Shown here one piece after another: positions 1 to 15,690 of a stretch of DNA of 64,000 bases. This DNA comes from Streptomyces sp. TLI_235 (lineage in GTDB: Bacteria; Actinomycetota; Actinomycetes; Streptomycetales; Streptomycetaceae). Numbering within the stretch: position 1 is the first letter of the stretch; every line of letters begins with the position of its first letter. The notes below the pieces were generated by a model. It made no database searches. It had not been told where the DNA came from and saw only the letters and a program-made list of their open reading frames with translations. The stretch covers positions 4,526,001 to 4,590,000 of the forward strand of contig NSGV01000001.1 of the NCBI GenBank assembly GCA_002300355.1, read 5' to 3'. The translations under genes and the position numbers were made by a program.

Positions 1-1
1 C

Positions 2-3019
<3,018 letters not shown>

Positions 3020-3027
3020 CGGAGGCC

Positions 3028-3058
3028 GGGCCGGCTGCCCCGCGTGAGCAGCCGGCCC
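3028..3058 (+). promoter_or_regulatory. Intercistronic hairpin between rpoB and rpoC
   Basis: Perfect 11-bp inverted repeat (GGGCCGGCTGC / GCAGCCGGCCC) with a 9-nt loop and no T tract. It probably acts as an mRNA processing or stability element or a weak attenuator, not a full terminator, because rpoC follows with no obvious promoter of its own. Confidence 0.6.
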
Positions 3059-3121
3059 GCCCCCAGGCCCCCCTCAGACCACAGACAAACTCTCGAATCA
3101 CGAAAGAGGGCTTGACGACCA

Positions 3122-7015
<3,894 letters not shown>

Positions 7016-7028
7016 GTTTCACGGTCCT

Positions 7029-7078
7029 GAACGCCGCAGGGCGGTCACCCCGAGAGGGGTGGCCGCCCTGCGGCGTTC
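7029..7078 (+). terminator. rpoBC operon terminator hairpin
   Basis: Stem of 23 bp (one G-T wobble) around a short GAGA-type loop, starting 13 nt after the rpoC stop codon. There is no U tract, as is common for streptomycete terminators. It separates rpoC from the downstream lipoprotein gene. Confidence 0.85.
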
Positions 7079-7208
7079 CGCCGTCTCCTCCCTCGTACGG
7101 GGGAGGGGCCGGGACCGCTCCGGCGGGGGATCCGGGCCGGCGGGTACGACGGGCAGGCTGGTCCCCGGGCGGTCCGGAGGGCCCGGGCCGGCCGAGGGGG
7201 AGGACCGC

Positions 7209-7889
7209 ATGAACCGTCCACTGGCCAAGGTGCTGCTCTACACGGGCGTGACCGCGCTGGCGGGAGCCGCCCTGTCGGGCTGCCTCGGGGAGGACCACCG
7301 GCGGGACGTGGGCTACGGCATGACCGAGCAGGTCCGCACCCTGGTGATCGAGGGGGAGACCGGGGACGTCGAGGTCACCGGCGGCGGCGCCGGGATCGAG
7401 GTGACCGAGCACCAGACCTACCGGGAGACCGCCCCCGAGACGACCCACACCGTGGCCGACGGCACGCTGACCCTCTCCTACCGCTGCCCGGACGGCGACT
7501 GCGGGGTCGGCTACCGGGTCCGGGTGCCGGCCGGCACCGTGGTGAAGGTGCACAACTCCACCGGCGACATCCGCCTGACCGGGCTGAGCGGCGAGGTGGA
7601 GGCCCGGACCGGCACCGGCGGGATCAACGCCGCCCTGAGCTCGCCCGTGGTCCGGCTTGCCGCCGACACCGGGAACGTCACGGCGGCCGTCGACGGCGAC
7701 GCACGGCGGGTGGAGGCGGTCAGCGGCACCGGCGACGTCCGCGTCCGGGTGCCCCGGGGCCGCCCGTACGCGGTGGACACCGCCAGCGACACGGGCACGG
7801 TGAAGGTCTCGGTGGATCGGGCGGCGGGCACGGACCGCAGCATCACGGCCCGCACCGAGACCGGCGACGTGACGGTGGACGGTGTCTGA
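7209..7889 (+). CDS. DUF4097-type beta-strand-repeat lipoprotein
   Basis: Predicted lipoprotein of 226 residues. The start is ATG with GGGGGAGG six nt upstream; the longer frame upstream runs through the rpoC terminator and is unlikely. A short signal peptide ends in the lipobox LSGC (Cys25). The mature part is a run of alternating ETGDVEVTG, NSTGDIRLTG, GTGGINA and ETGDVTVDG strands. This is the pattern of the DUF4097 family, a repeat beta fold often found beside two-component systems. Its last bases overlap the longest possible frame of the histidine kinase, so it may be an accessory or sensed partner of that kinase; this is inferred from position only. Confidence 0.85.
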   Translation: MNRPLAKVLLYTGVTALAGAALSGCLGEDHRRDVGYGMTEQVRTLVIEGETGDVEVTGGGAGIEVTEHQTYRETAPETTHTVADGTLTLSYRCPDGDCGVGYRVRVPAGTVVKVHNSTGDIRLTGLSGEVEARTGTGGINAALSSPVVRLAADTGNVTAAVDGDARRVEAVSGTGDVRVRVPRGRPYAVDTASDTGTVKVSVDRAAGTDRSITARTETGDVTVDGV

Positions 7890-7956
7890 GCAGCCGCCGG
7901 TACGACATGATCGTTCCGGAACGGGTGACGGGGCGGGACACGGGGGAGGTTCGGCG

Positions 7957-9135
7957 GTGGGGGAGCGGACGGCACACGTCCGGGAGCGGGCGGCCGCGCT
8001 CGTCGACCGGTGGCGGGCGAGGCCCGGCCGGGTCGATCCGTACGTGGTGGACACCGGCCTGGCCCTGGCCGCGGCGGCGATCTCCGTCTGGGCGGTGTTC
8101 TGCGACGACCGCGGCTGGCCGTGGTGGGTGTACCTGCTGGTGGTGGCCGCGGCCGCGCCGCTGCCCTGGCGCCGCCGGGCGCCGTTCACCGTCTGGCTGG
8201 TCAGCGGAGCGTTCTCGCTGACGCAGTCGATCGTCGCGCACTCCGTCGCGCCGCAGATCCCGCTGCACCAGGTGCTGACCGTCTACACGGTCGCCGACCG
8301 CGGCCGGGACTGGCAGCGCTGGCTGATGCTGGCGATCCTGGTGCCGGCCAACATCCTGGGCACCCGCTCGCCGAACGGCATGCTGTTCAGTCTGCTGATG
8401 TCGGTGGGCAGCTTCATCCTGGGCTCCCTGGTCCGCGAACTGCGCCGGCTGGCCCGGGCGGAGGCGGAGCGCGCCCACGAGGCCGCCCTGCGCGCCGCCG
8501 GCGAGGCCGGCCGGGCGGTGGCCGAGGAGCGCGGCCGGATCGCCCGCGAGATGCACGACATCCTGGCCCACGCCGTCTCCCTGATGGTCATCCAGGCCGA
8601 GGCCGGCCCGCTGGTCGTCCGCAGCGACCCCGACCGGGCGATCCGGACCTTCGACACCATCGCCGACTCCGGACGCGACGCGATGGTGCAGCTCCGGCGG
8701 GTGCTCGGCGTCCTGAAGGAGGACGGGGCCCGGCCCGTCCTCGCCCCGCAGCCCACCCTGGCCGAGCTGCCGGCCGTGGTCGACCGGGTCCGCGACTCGG
8801 GCATCGCCGTCCGGGCCGAGATCGAGGAGCACGGGCCGGCCGACGTGCAGTCCGCCGCCTACCGGATCGTCCAGGAGGCGCTGACCAATGTGCTCAAGCA
8901 CGCCGAGGCGCAGCACGTCAGTGTCCGGGTCGGCGTACGGGGCCCGGTGCTGGAGGTCGAGGTCGCCGACGACGGCCGGGGCGTGCCCCCGGCCCGGGCC
9001 GAGTCGCCGGCCGGCGGCCGCGGGCTGCTCGGCATCCGCGAGCGGGCCGCCGCCTGCGGCGGCAGCGCCGAGGCCGGGCCGGGGCCCGGCGGGCGCGGCT
9101 TCACGGTGAACGCCCGGCTGCCGCTGGGCGCCTGA
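7957..9135 (+). CDS. Two-component sensor histidine kinase (NarL-partner, HisKA_3 type)
   Basis: Membrane histidine kinase of about 392 residues. The N-terminal region carries about four hydrophobic segments (residues ~30-170). A short linker is followed by the HisKA_3 dimerisation helix, with the phospho-acceptor in EMHDILAHAVS (His200). The HATPase domain shows AYRIVQEALTNVLKHA (N box) and VADDGRG. I chose GTG 7957 because GGGGGAGG lies 8 nt upstream; an in-frame GTG at 7882 overlaps the lipoprotein stop but lacks a clear ribosome site. The response regulator follows 15 nt downstream, so the two are co-expressed. Confidence 0.93.
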   Translation: MGERTAHVRERAAALVDRWRARPGRVDPYVVDTGLALAAAAISVWAVFCDDRGWPWWVYLLVVAAAAPLPWRRRAPFTVWLVSGAFSLTQSIVAHSVAPQIPLHQVLTVYTVADRGRDWQRWLMLAILVPANILGTRSPNGMLFSLLMSVGSFILGSLVRELRRLARAEAERAHEAALRAAGEAGRAVAEERGRIAREMHDILAHAVSLMVIQAEAGPLVVRSDPDRAIRTFDTIADSGRDAMVQLRRVLGVLKEDGARPVLAPQPTLAELPAVVDRVRDSGIAVRAEIEEHGPADVQSAAYRIVQEALTNVLKHAEAQHVSVRVGVRGPVLEVEVADDGRGVPPARAESPAGGRGLLGIRERAAACGGSAEAGPGPGGRGFTVNARLPLGA

Positions 9136-9150
9136 CGAAGGGGGAGAGCA

Positions 9151-9825
9151 GTGGTGATCCGGGTGGTCGTCGCGGACGACCAGGAACTGGTCCGGGCCGG
9201 CTTCGGGATGATCCTGGACGCGCAGCCGGACATCGAGGTGGTCGCCGAGGCCGAGGACGGCGCCGGGGCCGTCGAGGCCGTCCGGCAGCACCGCCCCGAC
9301 GTGCTGCTGCTGGATGTCCGGATGCCGGTCATGGACGGGCTGGAGGCGGCCCGCCGGGTCTGTGCGGAGCACCCCGCCACCAGGGTCGTCATGCTGACCA
9401 CCTTCGACATCGACGACTACGTCTACGACGCGCTGTACGCCGGGGCCAGCGGCTTCCTCCTCAAGGACGTCCGGCGGGACGACCTCGTGCACGGCGTGCG
9501 GACGGTCGCCGCCGGCGAGGCCCTGCTCGCGCCCTCGGTCACCCGGCGGCTCATCGGCGAGTTCACCGCCCGGAAGGCGGGGGCGGCCGGCCCGGCCCGC
9601 CCGCGTTCGCGGCTGCTCGACCGGCTGACCGGCCGTGAGACACAGACGCTGCGGCTGCTCGCCCGCGGGTTCTCCAACGCCGAGATCGCCGCCGACATGG
9701 TCGTCAGCGAGCACACCGTGAAGACCCACGTCTCCAACGTCCTCGCCAAGCTCGGGCTCCGCGATCGCGTCCACGCCGTCGTCTTCGCCTACGAGTCCGG
9801 AGCGGTGGTCGCCGGGGAGACGTGA
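9151..9825 (+). CDS. NarL/LuxR-family response regulator
   Basis: Response regulator of 224 residues. The receiver domain has the acidic pair Asp10-Asp11, the phospho-acceptor Asp55 in LLLDVRMPVMDG and the switch Lys in FLLKDV. The C-terminal LuxR helix-turn-helix is at about residues 150-215 (LTGRETQTLRLLARGFSN, VSEHTVKTHVSNVLAKL). It has tandem GTG GTG starts with GGGGGAGA just upstream. It is paired with the preceding kinase. It ends 18 nt before the convergent metallopeptidase gene. Confidence 0.96.
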   Translation: MVIRVVVADDQELVRAGFGMILDAQPDIEVVAEAEDGAGAVEAVRQHRPDVLLLDVRMPVMDGLEAARRVCAEHPATRVVMLTTFDIDDYVYDALYAGASGFLLKDVRRDDLVHGVRTVAAGEALLAPSVTRRLIGEFTARKAGAAGPARPRSRLLDRLTGRETQTLRLLARGFSNAEIAADMVVSEHTVKTHVSNVLAKLGLRDRVHAVVFAYESGAVVAGET

Positions 9826-9843
9826 GCTCCCCGAAGAGGGGTG

Positions 9844-11658
9844 CTACCGCATGCGGAAGACCGGACCGCGGGGGGTGAAGGGCAGCCCGGCGCCGCGCGG
9901 GACGAGGAAGGCGTGCTCGCGGCGGATCCGCAGGACGTCGCACTCGCCGTCGGTGATCACCAGCAGCGGCGCACCCGGCGGGAAGTCCTCGGCGCGTTCC
10001 AGCAGGTCGATCCCGGGTTGCAGGACGGTGCCGCCGCGCCCCCGGACGCGGACCCGCCCGGCGATCTCCTCCGGCGGCAGGTAGCCGGCGTCGTGCGGGG
10101 CGGCGTCGCAGAACACCACCCGGGCGGCCGCCACGTCGCGGGCCGCCGCATAGGAGGCGATGGCGCCGAGGGCCTTGCCGAGCAGCGGCCGGCTCATCGA
10201 ACCGGAGGTGTCCAGGACGACACCGAAGGTGCAGCGGGGGACCTCCTCCTCCGGCCGCCACCGTCCGGCCCGCGGGACGTCCGGGGTGGCCGACTGCCGG
10301 CGCGAGGGCCGGGCCCAGCTGCGCACGGTCTCCGGGGACGGCACGAACTCGTCGAACCAGCGGGCGAGTCGCGCGTCCCAGGGCAGCGGGGGGTGGGCGA
10401 GCGCGCGGATCTCCTCGACCAGTCCGGCCGGCAGGGTGCCGCGTTCCCGGGTGTGGAGGTCGAAGCCCTGCTGCAGGCCGCGCCGGTAGAACTCGTCCAG
10501 GTCGACGTAGTCCCGCGGGCCGCCGAGCGGCTCGCCCAGCACGTCCGGCCGGCCCTTGCCGGCGAGGGTGGCGAGCCGCCGCAGCCGCCGCTGGTCGCGG
10601 ACGATCCGGTCGTAGACCTCCTCGGCGGAGAGGCCCTTCAGCTGCGGGTCGTGCAGCAGCCCCTCCGGCAGGTCGCCGACGCCCATCTCGACCAGCCAGC
10701 CGTTCACCACGTAGTCGCAGGCGACGTTGAACAGGTACGGGTCGCGGGCGCCCGTCCGCTCGCCGTGGCGCAGCGCGGCGTGCAGCATCTCGTGGCCGAG
10801 GACGAACCGCCACTCCTCGTCGGTGAACCGCAGCAGCGGGTTGACGTAGATCTCGCCGGCCGCGGCGTTCACCGCGGCGACGGAGATGCCGTGGGCGCGG
10901 GCGAGTTCGGCGTCGGCGACGAGGGTGATGCCGGCCGCGATGCCGCCGAGCAGCGGGTAGGACGAGACGAACCAGTTGAGCGCCCTCGTCCACGGCCGCA
11001 CCGGCTCGCGGGCGTCGGTCATGCCGGCCCGCCGGCCGCCGGCGACGTCCATCGCGGCGGAGACGGTGCGGGAGAGGGCGGCGGCGAAGGCGGCCGTCCA
11101 GTCCGGCGGGTCGACCTGCCGCTGCCATGGCACCAGCAGCTGGTCGGCGAGGCCAGGGCCGCAGGCGGTCGGGATGTCCGGCACCCCGTCGCGTCGCCAG
11201 CGGGCGGCGAGGTCGTCCTCGTCGCCGGCGGGCAGCAGCGGCGGTACGTCGAACGGGCAGCGGCCGACCTGGAAGGTGGCCTGGAAGCGGTGGACGGCGG
11301 TGCAGCGGGCGGCCCGCAGGGCCTCGTCCGCGGGGGTGCGCCGGCCGTTGGCGGCGGGCACGTGGCCGAAGCCGAGGTGCAGCAGGCAGTGCGTCAGCGC
11401 CCAGGCCCACTCTGCGGGTTCGGCCCGCCGCCGGATGTCGGCGTGCACCGTGCCGTTGGAGTCGACGACCGCCCAGCCGCCGGGCGGGACGGCCTCGCAG
11501 TCGGGGTCGGTGCAGATCGCGGCACCGATCGCGGCCAGCGCGTGGTTGCCGCGCACCAGTTCGGCTCCCGCCGCGAAGGCCGCGGCGGCGGGGTCGGCCG
11601 GGCGCTGCTCCGCGTCCGGGCCGGCCGGCCGGCGCTTCGCCGCCGCGGTGCGGCTCAC
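9844..11658 (-). CDS. Putative metallopeptidase with C-terminal VWA-like domain
   Basis: 604-residue protein of the putative-metallopeptidase/VWA-like type (DUF2201 class). A zincin motif HEMLH lies at residues 289-293 within EWRFVLGHEMLHAALRH. The C-terminal VWA-like domain carries the MIDAS motif DTSGSMS at 483-489. An N-terminal segment (about residues 83-99) resembles the zincin helix but reads HCLLH, lacking the catalytic Glu, so an internal duplication with one dead copy is likely. Start GTG at 11658 overlaps the ATPase stop codon (GTGA), giving translational coupling. Together with the MoxR ATPase it forms a classic ATPase/VWA pair. The substrate is unknown. Confidence 0.88.
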   Translation of the reverse strand: MSRTAAAKRRPAGPDAEQRPADPAAAAFAAGAELVRGNHALAAIGAAICTDPDCEAVPPGGWAVVDSNGTVHADIRRRAEPAEWAWALTHCLLHLGFGHVPAANGRRTPADEALRAARCTAVHRFQATFQVGRCPFDVPPLLPAGDEDDLAARWRRDGVPDIPTACGPGLADQLLVPWQRQVDPPDWTAAFAAALSRTVSAAMDVAGGRRAGMTDAREPVRPWTRALNWFVSSYPLLGGIAAGITLVADAELARAHGISVAAVNAAAGEIYVNPLLRFTDEEWRFVLGHEMLHAALRHGERTGARDPYLFNVACDYVVNGWLVEMGVGDLPEGLLHDPQLKGLSAEEVYDRIVRDQRRLRRLATLAGKGRPDVLGEPLGGPRDYVDLDEFYRRGLQQGFDLHTRERGTLPAGLVEEIRALAHPPLPWDARLARWFDEFVPSPETVRSWARPSRRQSATPDVPRAGRWRPEEEVPRCTFGVVLDTSGSMSRPLLGKALGAIASYAAARDVAAARVVFCDAAPHDAGYLPPEEIAGRVRVRGRGGTVLQPGIDLLERAEDFPPGAPLLVITDGECDVLRIRREHAFLVPRGAGLPFTPRGPVFRMR

Positions 11659-12719
11659 CGGCGGGCCTCGACCAGCCGGGGCATGTCCCGGGCGGCCTCG
11701 ACCAGGAACCAGGAGGGCAGCACCGGGTTGCCGTCCGCGCCGTCCGCGATGACGACCTGCGCGACCTCGACGGAGATCTCGGCGAGCTGGACGAGCAGCG
11801 ACTTCGCCCGGTACGCGGTGCGCCGCAGCTGCTCGGAGGCGTGCTCCTTGCGGGCCGGGAGCTCCTTGACCAGCCGGCCGCGGAAGGCGTCGGCCAGATA
11901 GTAGAGCAGGTCGCGGTCCTCGGGCCGGGCCGGCCAGCGGGCGTCGCCCTTGAGGATGGCGTCCAGCCCGTACGCATTGCGGACGATCTTGACGTAGCCG
12001 CAGAAGGCCACCGCGTGCTGCGGGGTGAGCAGGCCGTGCGCGAGCACCTGCAGGGAGCCCTCGTCGAGGCCCGGGCCGAAGGAGTGCAGCGCGTCGGAGA
12101 GCATGTGCCAGGACCGCGGGGAGGAGAACGGCTCCTCCGTCTTCGGCGGCGCCGACCACAGGTGGTCCGGCCGGTCGGTGAGGTGGTCGACCACCCACGG
12201 GTGGACACCCGCGCCGGCCGCCCAGGCCAGCCAGTCCGTGGCGCTGGCCCGCAGATGCACGTGGACCATCCGGTTGACCAGCGCGGACGCCATCGGCCTG
12301 GCCAGCGCGCCGTCGGTCGCCCGGTTCCCGGCGCCGATCACGATCGAGCCCGGCGGCAGCTCGTACGAGCCGATCCGGCGGTCCAGGATCAGCGAGTAGA
12401 AGGCCTTCTGCACGTCCGGCGAGGCCGCGTTCAGCTCGTCCAGGAACAGGCAGTACGGCTCGTCACGGGCGATCGACTCCGGCGGGCAGAACCGCGACCG
12501 GCCGTCCGCGGTGAGCTGCGGCACGCCCACGAGGTCCTCCGGCGCCAGCTGGGTGCCGAGCAGGCTCACGCACTCCAGACCGAGCGACTCGGCGAACTCC
12601 TTCACCAGGGAAGACTTTCCGATACCGGGTGCGCCCCACAGGAAGACCGGGCGGACGGTCGCCAGACCCAGCAGCAACTCGGCCACCCGGGACGGCGAGA
12701 CGGTGACGGCACCCTGCAC
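11655..12719 (-). CDS. MoxR-type AAA+ ATPase
   Basis: AAA+ ATPase of 354 residues. Walker A GAPGIGKSS is at residues 29-37 and Walker B LFLDELN at 91-97. A sensor region reads GAGNRATDGALA. The chosen start is GTG 12719, preceded by AAGGAG; upstream in-frame sequence has no coding character. MoxR ATPases act as chaperone-like remodelers of a VWA-domain partner, here the coupled metallopeptidase/VWA gene that overlaps it by four bases. As I recall, this pair also sits between rpoC and rpsL in S. coelicolor, so it is probably ancestral to the locus; not checked here. Confidence 0.9.
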   Translation of the reverse strand: MQGAVTVSPSRVAELLLGLATVRPVFLWGAPGIGKSSLVKEFAESLGLECVSLLGTQLAPEDLVGVPQLTADGRSRFCPPESIARDEPYCLFLDELNAASPDVQKAFYSLILDRRIGSYELPPGSIVIGAGNRATDGALARPMASALVNRMVHVHLRASATDWLAWAAGAGVHPWVVDHLTDRPDHLWSAPPKTEEPFSSPRSWHMLSDALHSFGPGLDEGSLQVLAHGLLTPQHAVAFCGYVKIVRNAYGLDAILKGDARWPARPEDRDLLYYLADAFRGRLVKELPARKEHASEQLRRTAYRAKSLLVQLAEISVEVAQVVIADGADGNPVLPSWFLVEAARDMPRLVEARR

Positions 12720-12915
12720 AGGACTCCTTCGACACACGGTGGGGATCGCCGCCAGTGTGCGCGGCCGCCGCAGCCCGGCGCACCCGGTTTTCCGGTCGGC
12801 CGTGCCCGACTCGGGCGGATATCGACCTGGTCTCAGGATCCGCGTCCGATCACGCGTCGCGGACGACGTCCCTAGCCTCGACGAAGGCACCCCGTTCTCT
12901 TCTGTCGAGTGAGGC

Positions 12916-15110
12916 ATGTTGTCCAGCTCCCGGCCGAGCACCCCTGACACCGACGCGCTGAAGGTCCAGCAGATCTTCCGCTACCTCGCCGAGGCGGGGG
13001 AGAGCCGGGTCAAACCCGTCCGCACCCTCGACCAGGCCCGACAGGTGCTCTGGCTGGCCGACCTGCCGTACGAGGCGGCCGAACTGCAGTGCTTCCTCGC
13101 CGCGCCGGTGCCGGGGACGACCCCGGCTGGCTCACCGTCGAACGCCCCGTCCACCGTGAACCGCCGCAGCCCGGGCCGGAGTTCGCTGCCCTGCTGGACA
13201 CCGCCGACCCGTCGGCGCACGAGCCCGAGGACCCGCCGGCGCTGCGTCCGCCGGCCGACGGCGACCCGGCGGAGCCGCCCCGCGAGGCTGTGGAAGCCGA
13301 GTACCGGGGCTGGCTCGCGGAGTGGACCGCCTGGGCGCACTGGCGCCGGCAGACCCGTCCGCTGCGCAGCCTCTACGAGGCGCTCCACCGGATGCATGAG
13401 GACGCGACCGCGCTGGGCGAGAGCTACGAACTGGTGCTCTGCTTCGGCTACCTCACCTGGTCCGCGGAGGCGGAGCCGATCCGCCGCCACCTCCTCGCCG
13501 CCCGGGCCGTCCTCGAACTCGACACGGCGACAGGCATCCTGACCCTCCGCCCGGACCCGGACGCACCCGGCCCGGAACTGGAGGAGGGCATGCTCGACGC
13601 GGGGCAGAAGGTCCGCGGCGACACCCGGGAGGCGATCCGGCACCACCTGGAGGAGGCCGGTTCGGTCGCCGGCCCCGACGACCTCGACCGGCTCCACCGG
13701 GCCCTGGAGGTCTGGGCGATCGCCGCTCACCCGAACGGCCGCTACCTGCGGCAGGACGCCCCGCACCGGCCGGTGTCGCTCGCCGAGCCCCGGGTCGCTT
13801 TCGCACCCGCCGTCGTACTCCGCGAACGCAGCCGCCGCACCAACGTGGAGGCCCTGCACGGGATCGCCCGCGCCATCACCGGCGGCGCCGAACCGACCGC
13901 CCTGCTCCGCTTCGTGGCCGGCGGCGACGGGCCCGCCGAGGACTCCGCCCCGGCGGCGGACTCCCGCGGTGACGTCGACGAGGACCCGCAGACCTACTTC
14001 GCCCTGGCCTCCAACGAGGAACAGCGGACCATCGCCGAGCGGCTGCGGACCAGCCGCCCCGTGGTTCGTCCAGGGGCCGCCCGGCACCGGCAAGACCCAC
14101 ACCATCGCCAACCTGGTCACCGATCTGCTGGCGCACGGGCAGCGCGTCCTGATCACCAGTCACACGGCGCGGGCGCTCAAGGTGCTCAAGGACAAACTGC
14201 CGCCCAGCATCCGCGAGCTGTGCGTCAGCCGTACCGACGACGGGTTGGCGGCCCAGCAGGAGCTGCGCGGCTCCGTGCAGGCGATCCTGGAACGCCAGGG
14301 CGGCTACGACCGGCGCGACTACGAGCGCCGGATCTCCGACAACGAGCACCGGCTGCGCCGGGCCCGCGCGGCCCAGGCCACCGCCCTCACCGAACTCCGC
14401 GCCATCCGCGAGCAGGAGACGTACCGCCACCCGCAGGAGATCGGCGACTACCGGGGCACCCTCCAGGAGATCGCCCGACGCCTCGCCGACGAGCGGGCAC
14501 GGCTCGGCTGGCTCGGGCCCGTCCCCGAAGCACAGCCGCAGGTGACGGGCGAGCAGGTCCGGGCCCTCCGGTCGGCCGCCGCCCGGTTCGGCCCGGCCGA
14601 GCGCGCCGCGGTGGCGGCGGTGGAGGTGCTGCCCGCCGCGGACGACCTGCCGGGCGCCGCCGCCTTCGAGCAGGCAGTCCTGGCCGTGCGGAGCGCCGAG
14701 CAGGGGCTGGCGGCCCTCCGCGGCAACGAACTGGCCGACCGGATGGACGCCGCCGTGTCCCGGCTCCCCGCCGGGATCCAGCAGTCCGCCGCGGCCGCCC
14801 TTGAGGCGTTCGCCGCAGCCAGGGCCGGCGCCGAGGCCGTCCTCCTGCCGTGGGCCGAGCCCCTGCTGCAGGAGGCGCTCACCGGACAGGTCTGGCAGTT
14901 GCGGGGACGGCACGCCGCCACCGCCCAGGCCCTCGCCGGCGTGCGCGCCGCCACCGCCGCCCTGGGCGGGAGCCGGGTCGACGGACTGGACGGCTACGAC
15001 GTCGCCGCGGCGCACGGCCTGGTGACCGCGCTGCGGGACGGCCTCGCGGGCGGCGAGAAGCTGCGCGGCCCGCTCGGCATGAAGACCAGGCTGCGCAAGG
15101 CGGTCGGCGA
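12916..15110 (+). pseudogene. Frameshifted, truncated superfamily 1 (AAA_11-like) helicase
   Basis: Continuous homology-like sequence is split over three frames. Frame one starts at ATG 12916 (DALKVQQIFRYLAEAGE) and breaks near 13120 in a GGGG run, where one missing G would restore the reading. Frame two runs to about 14058 (LASNEEQRTIAERLRTSR) and breaks in a C run, where one extra C would explain the shift. Frame three carries Walker A in WFVQGPPGTGKTHTIANL and SHTARALKVLKDKL, then a long coiled-coil-like stretch. No Walker B DExx or later helicase motifs follow before the frame degrades near 15110. It is probably a broken helicase gene; assembly errors in the homopolymers could account for two of the breaks but not for the missing C-terminal half. 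Confidence 0.7.
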
Positions 15111-15478
15111 CCGAGGCCGGTCCGGCGGTCGACGCGGCGGCGCTCGCCGCCCGCCGGACGGCCCGGGAACAGGCCCGCAAGCGGGACGAGGCCCGCCGGG
15201 ACTTCCTGCGCGCCTACCTGGACGGGGTCACGCCCGACCCGCGGCTGCCGGGGGTCGGGCTGGTGGTGCCCGGCACGCTGGTCGGCGTCGAGCACGAGGG
15301 CAGCCCGGAGATCGTCCTGTACACCGTGTCGGCGATGCCGAGCACCGAGGCGCAGCGGGTGTCGCCGAGTTCGGACCTCGCCCGGATGCTGCTCTGGAGC
15401 GAGGTCGGCGAGCACTTCTCGTTCGCGGTGGGGCGCGACGGGCAGGAGCAGGCAGTGGTGCGGTTCATCGAGGATTGA
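15111..15478 (+). pseudogene. Remnant with GreA/GreB C-terminal-like domain
   Basis: After a third frame change the sequence reads as a charged helix (AREQARKRDEARRDFLRAYL) followed by about 75 residues resembling the FKBP-like C-terminal domain of Gre factors (VVPGTLVGVEHEG, then SPSSDLARMLLWSEVGEHF), ending at a TGA at 15476. No convincing start codon exists; the first GTG lies inside the domain. It is either the 3' end of the helicase gene (a helicase-Gre fusion) or the tail of a second gene joined by an internal deletion. The Gre assignment comes from reading the pattern by eye and is moderate. Confidence 0.5.
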
Positions 15479-15690
15479 CCGGGCCGCGTCATCGCAGGGT
15501 CTCGAACTGCATTGCAATTGTTCGGAGTTGGGCGTGATGTCGGATCGGCTGCGCTACGCTCGCGGCGCGAGGTGGGGGCGCCGAATCGACCAGCGGTCAC
15601 GTGCGTGTCTCCCTGCCGCCGCGACTCCTGCCGCAGCCGGCCCGGTCCCGGGCTGTGCGCACACCGGCAGCAGCGAGAGGGAACGGTGCC

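Noticed and set aside
11127..12875. Plus-strand frames of several hundred codons opposite the metallopeptidase and MoxR genes
   Set aside because: Arg/Pro/Ala-rich shadow with no motifs; the minus-strand genes carry catalytic motifs.
13110..14075. Programmed frameshifting as the explanation for the split helicase
   Set aside because: Breaks are single-base gains or losses in G/C runs with opposite sign and the protein lacks its C-terminal motor half; decay or sequence error is simpler.
15500..15535. AT-rich ATTGCAAT palindrome ahead of the stator-like operon as an operator
   Set aside because: Only an 8-bp symmetry; too little to support a site, though the patch may belong to the operon promoter.
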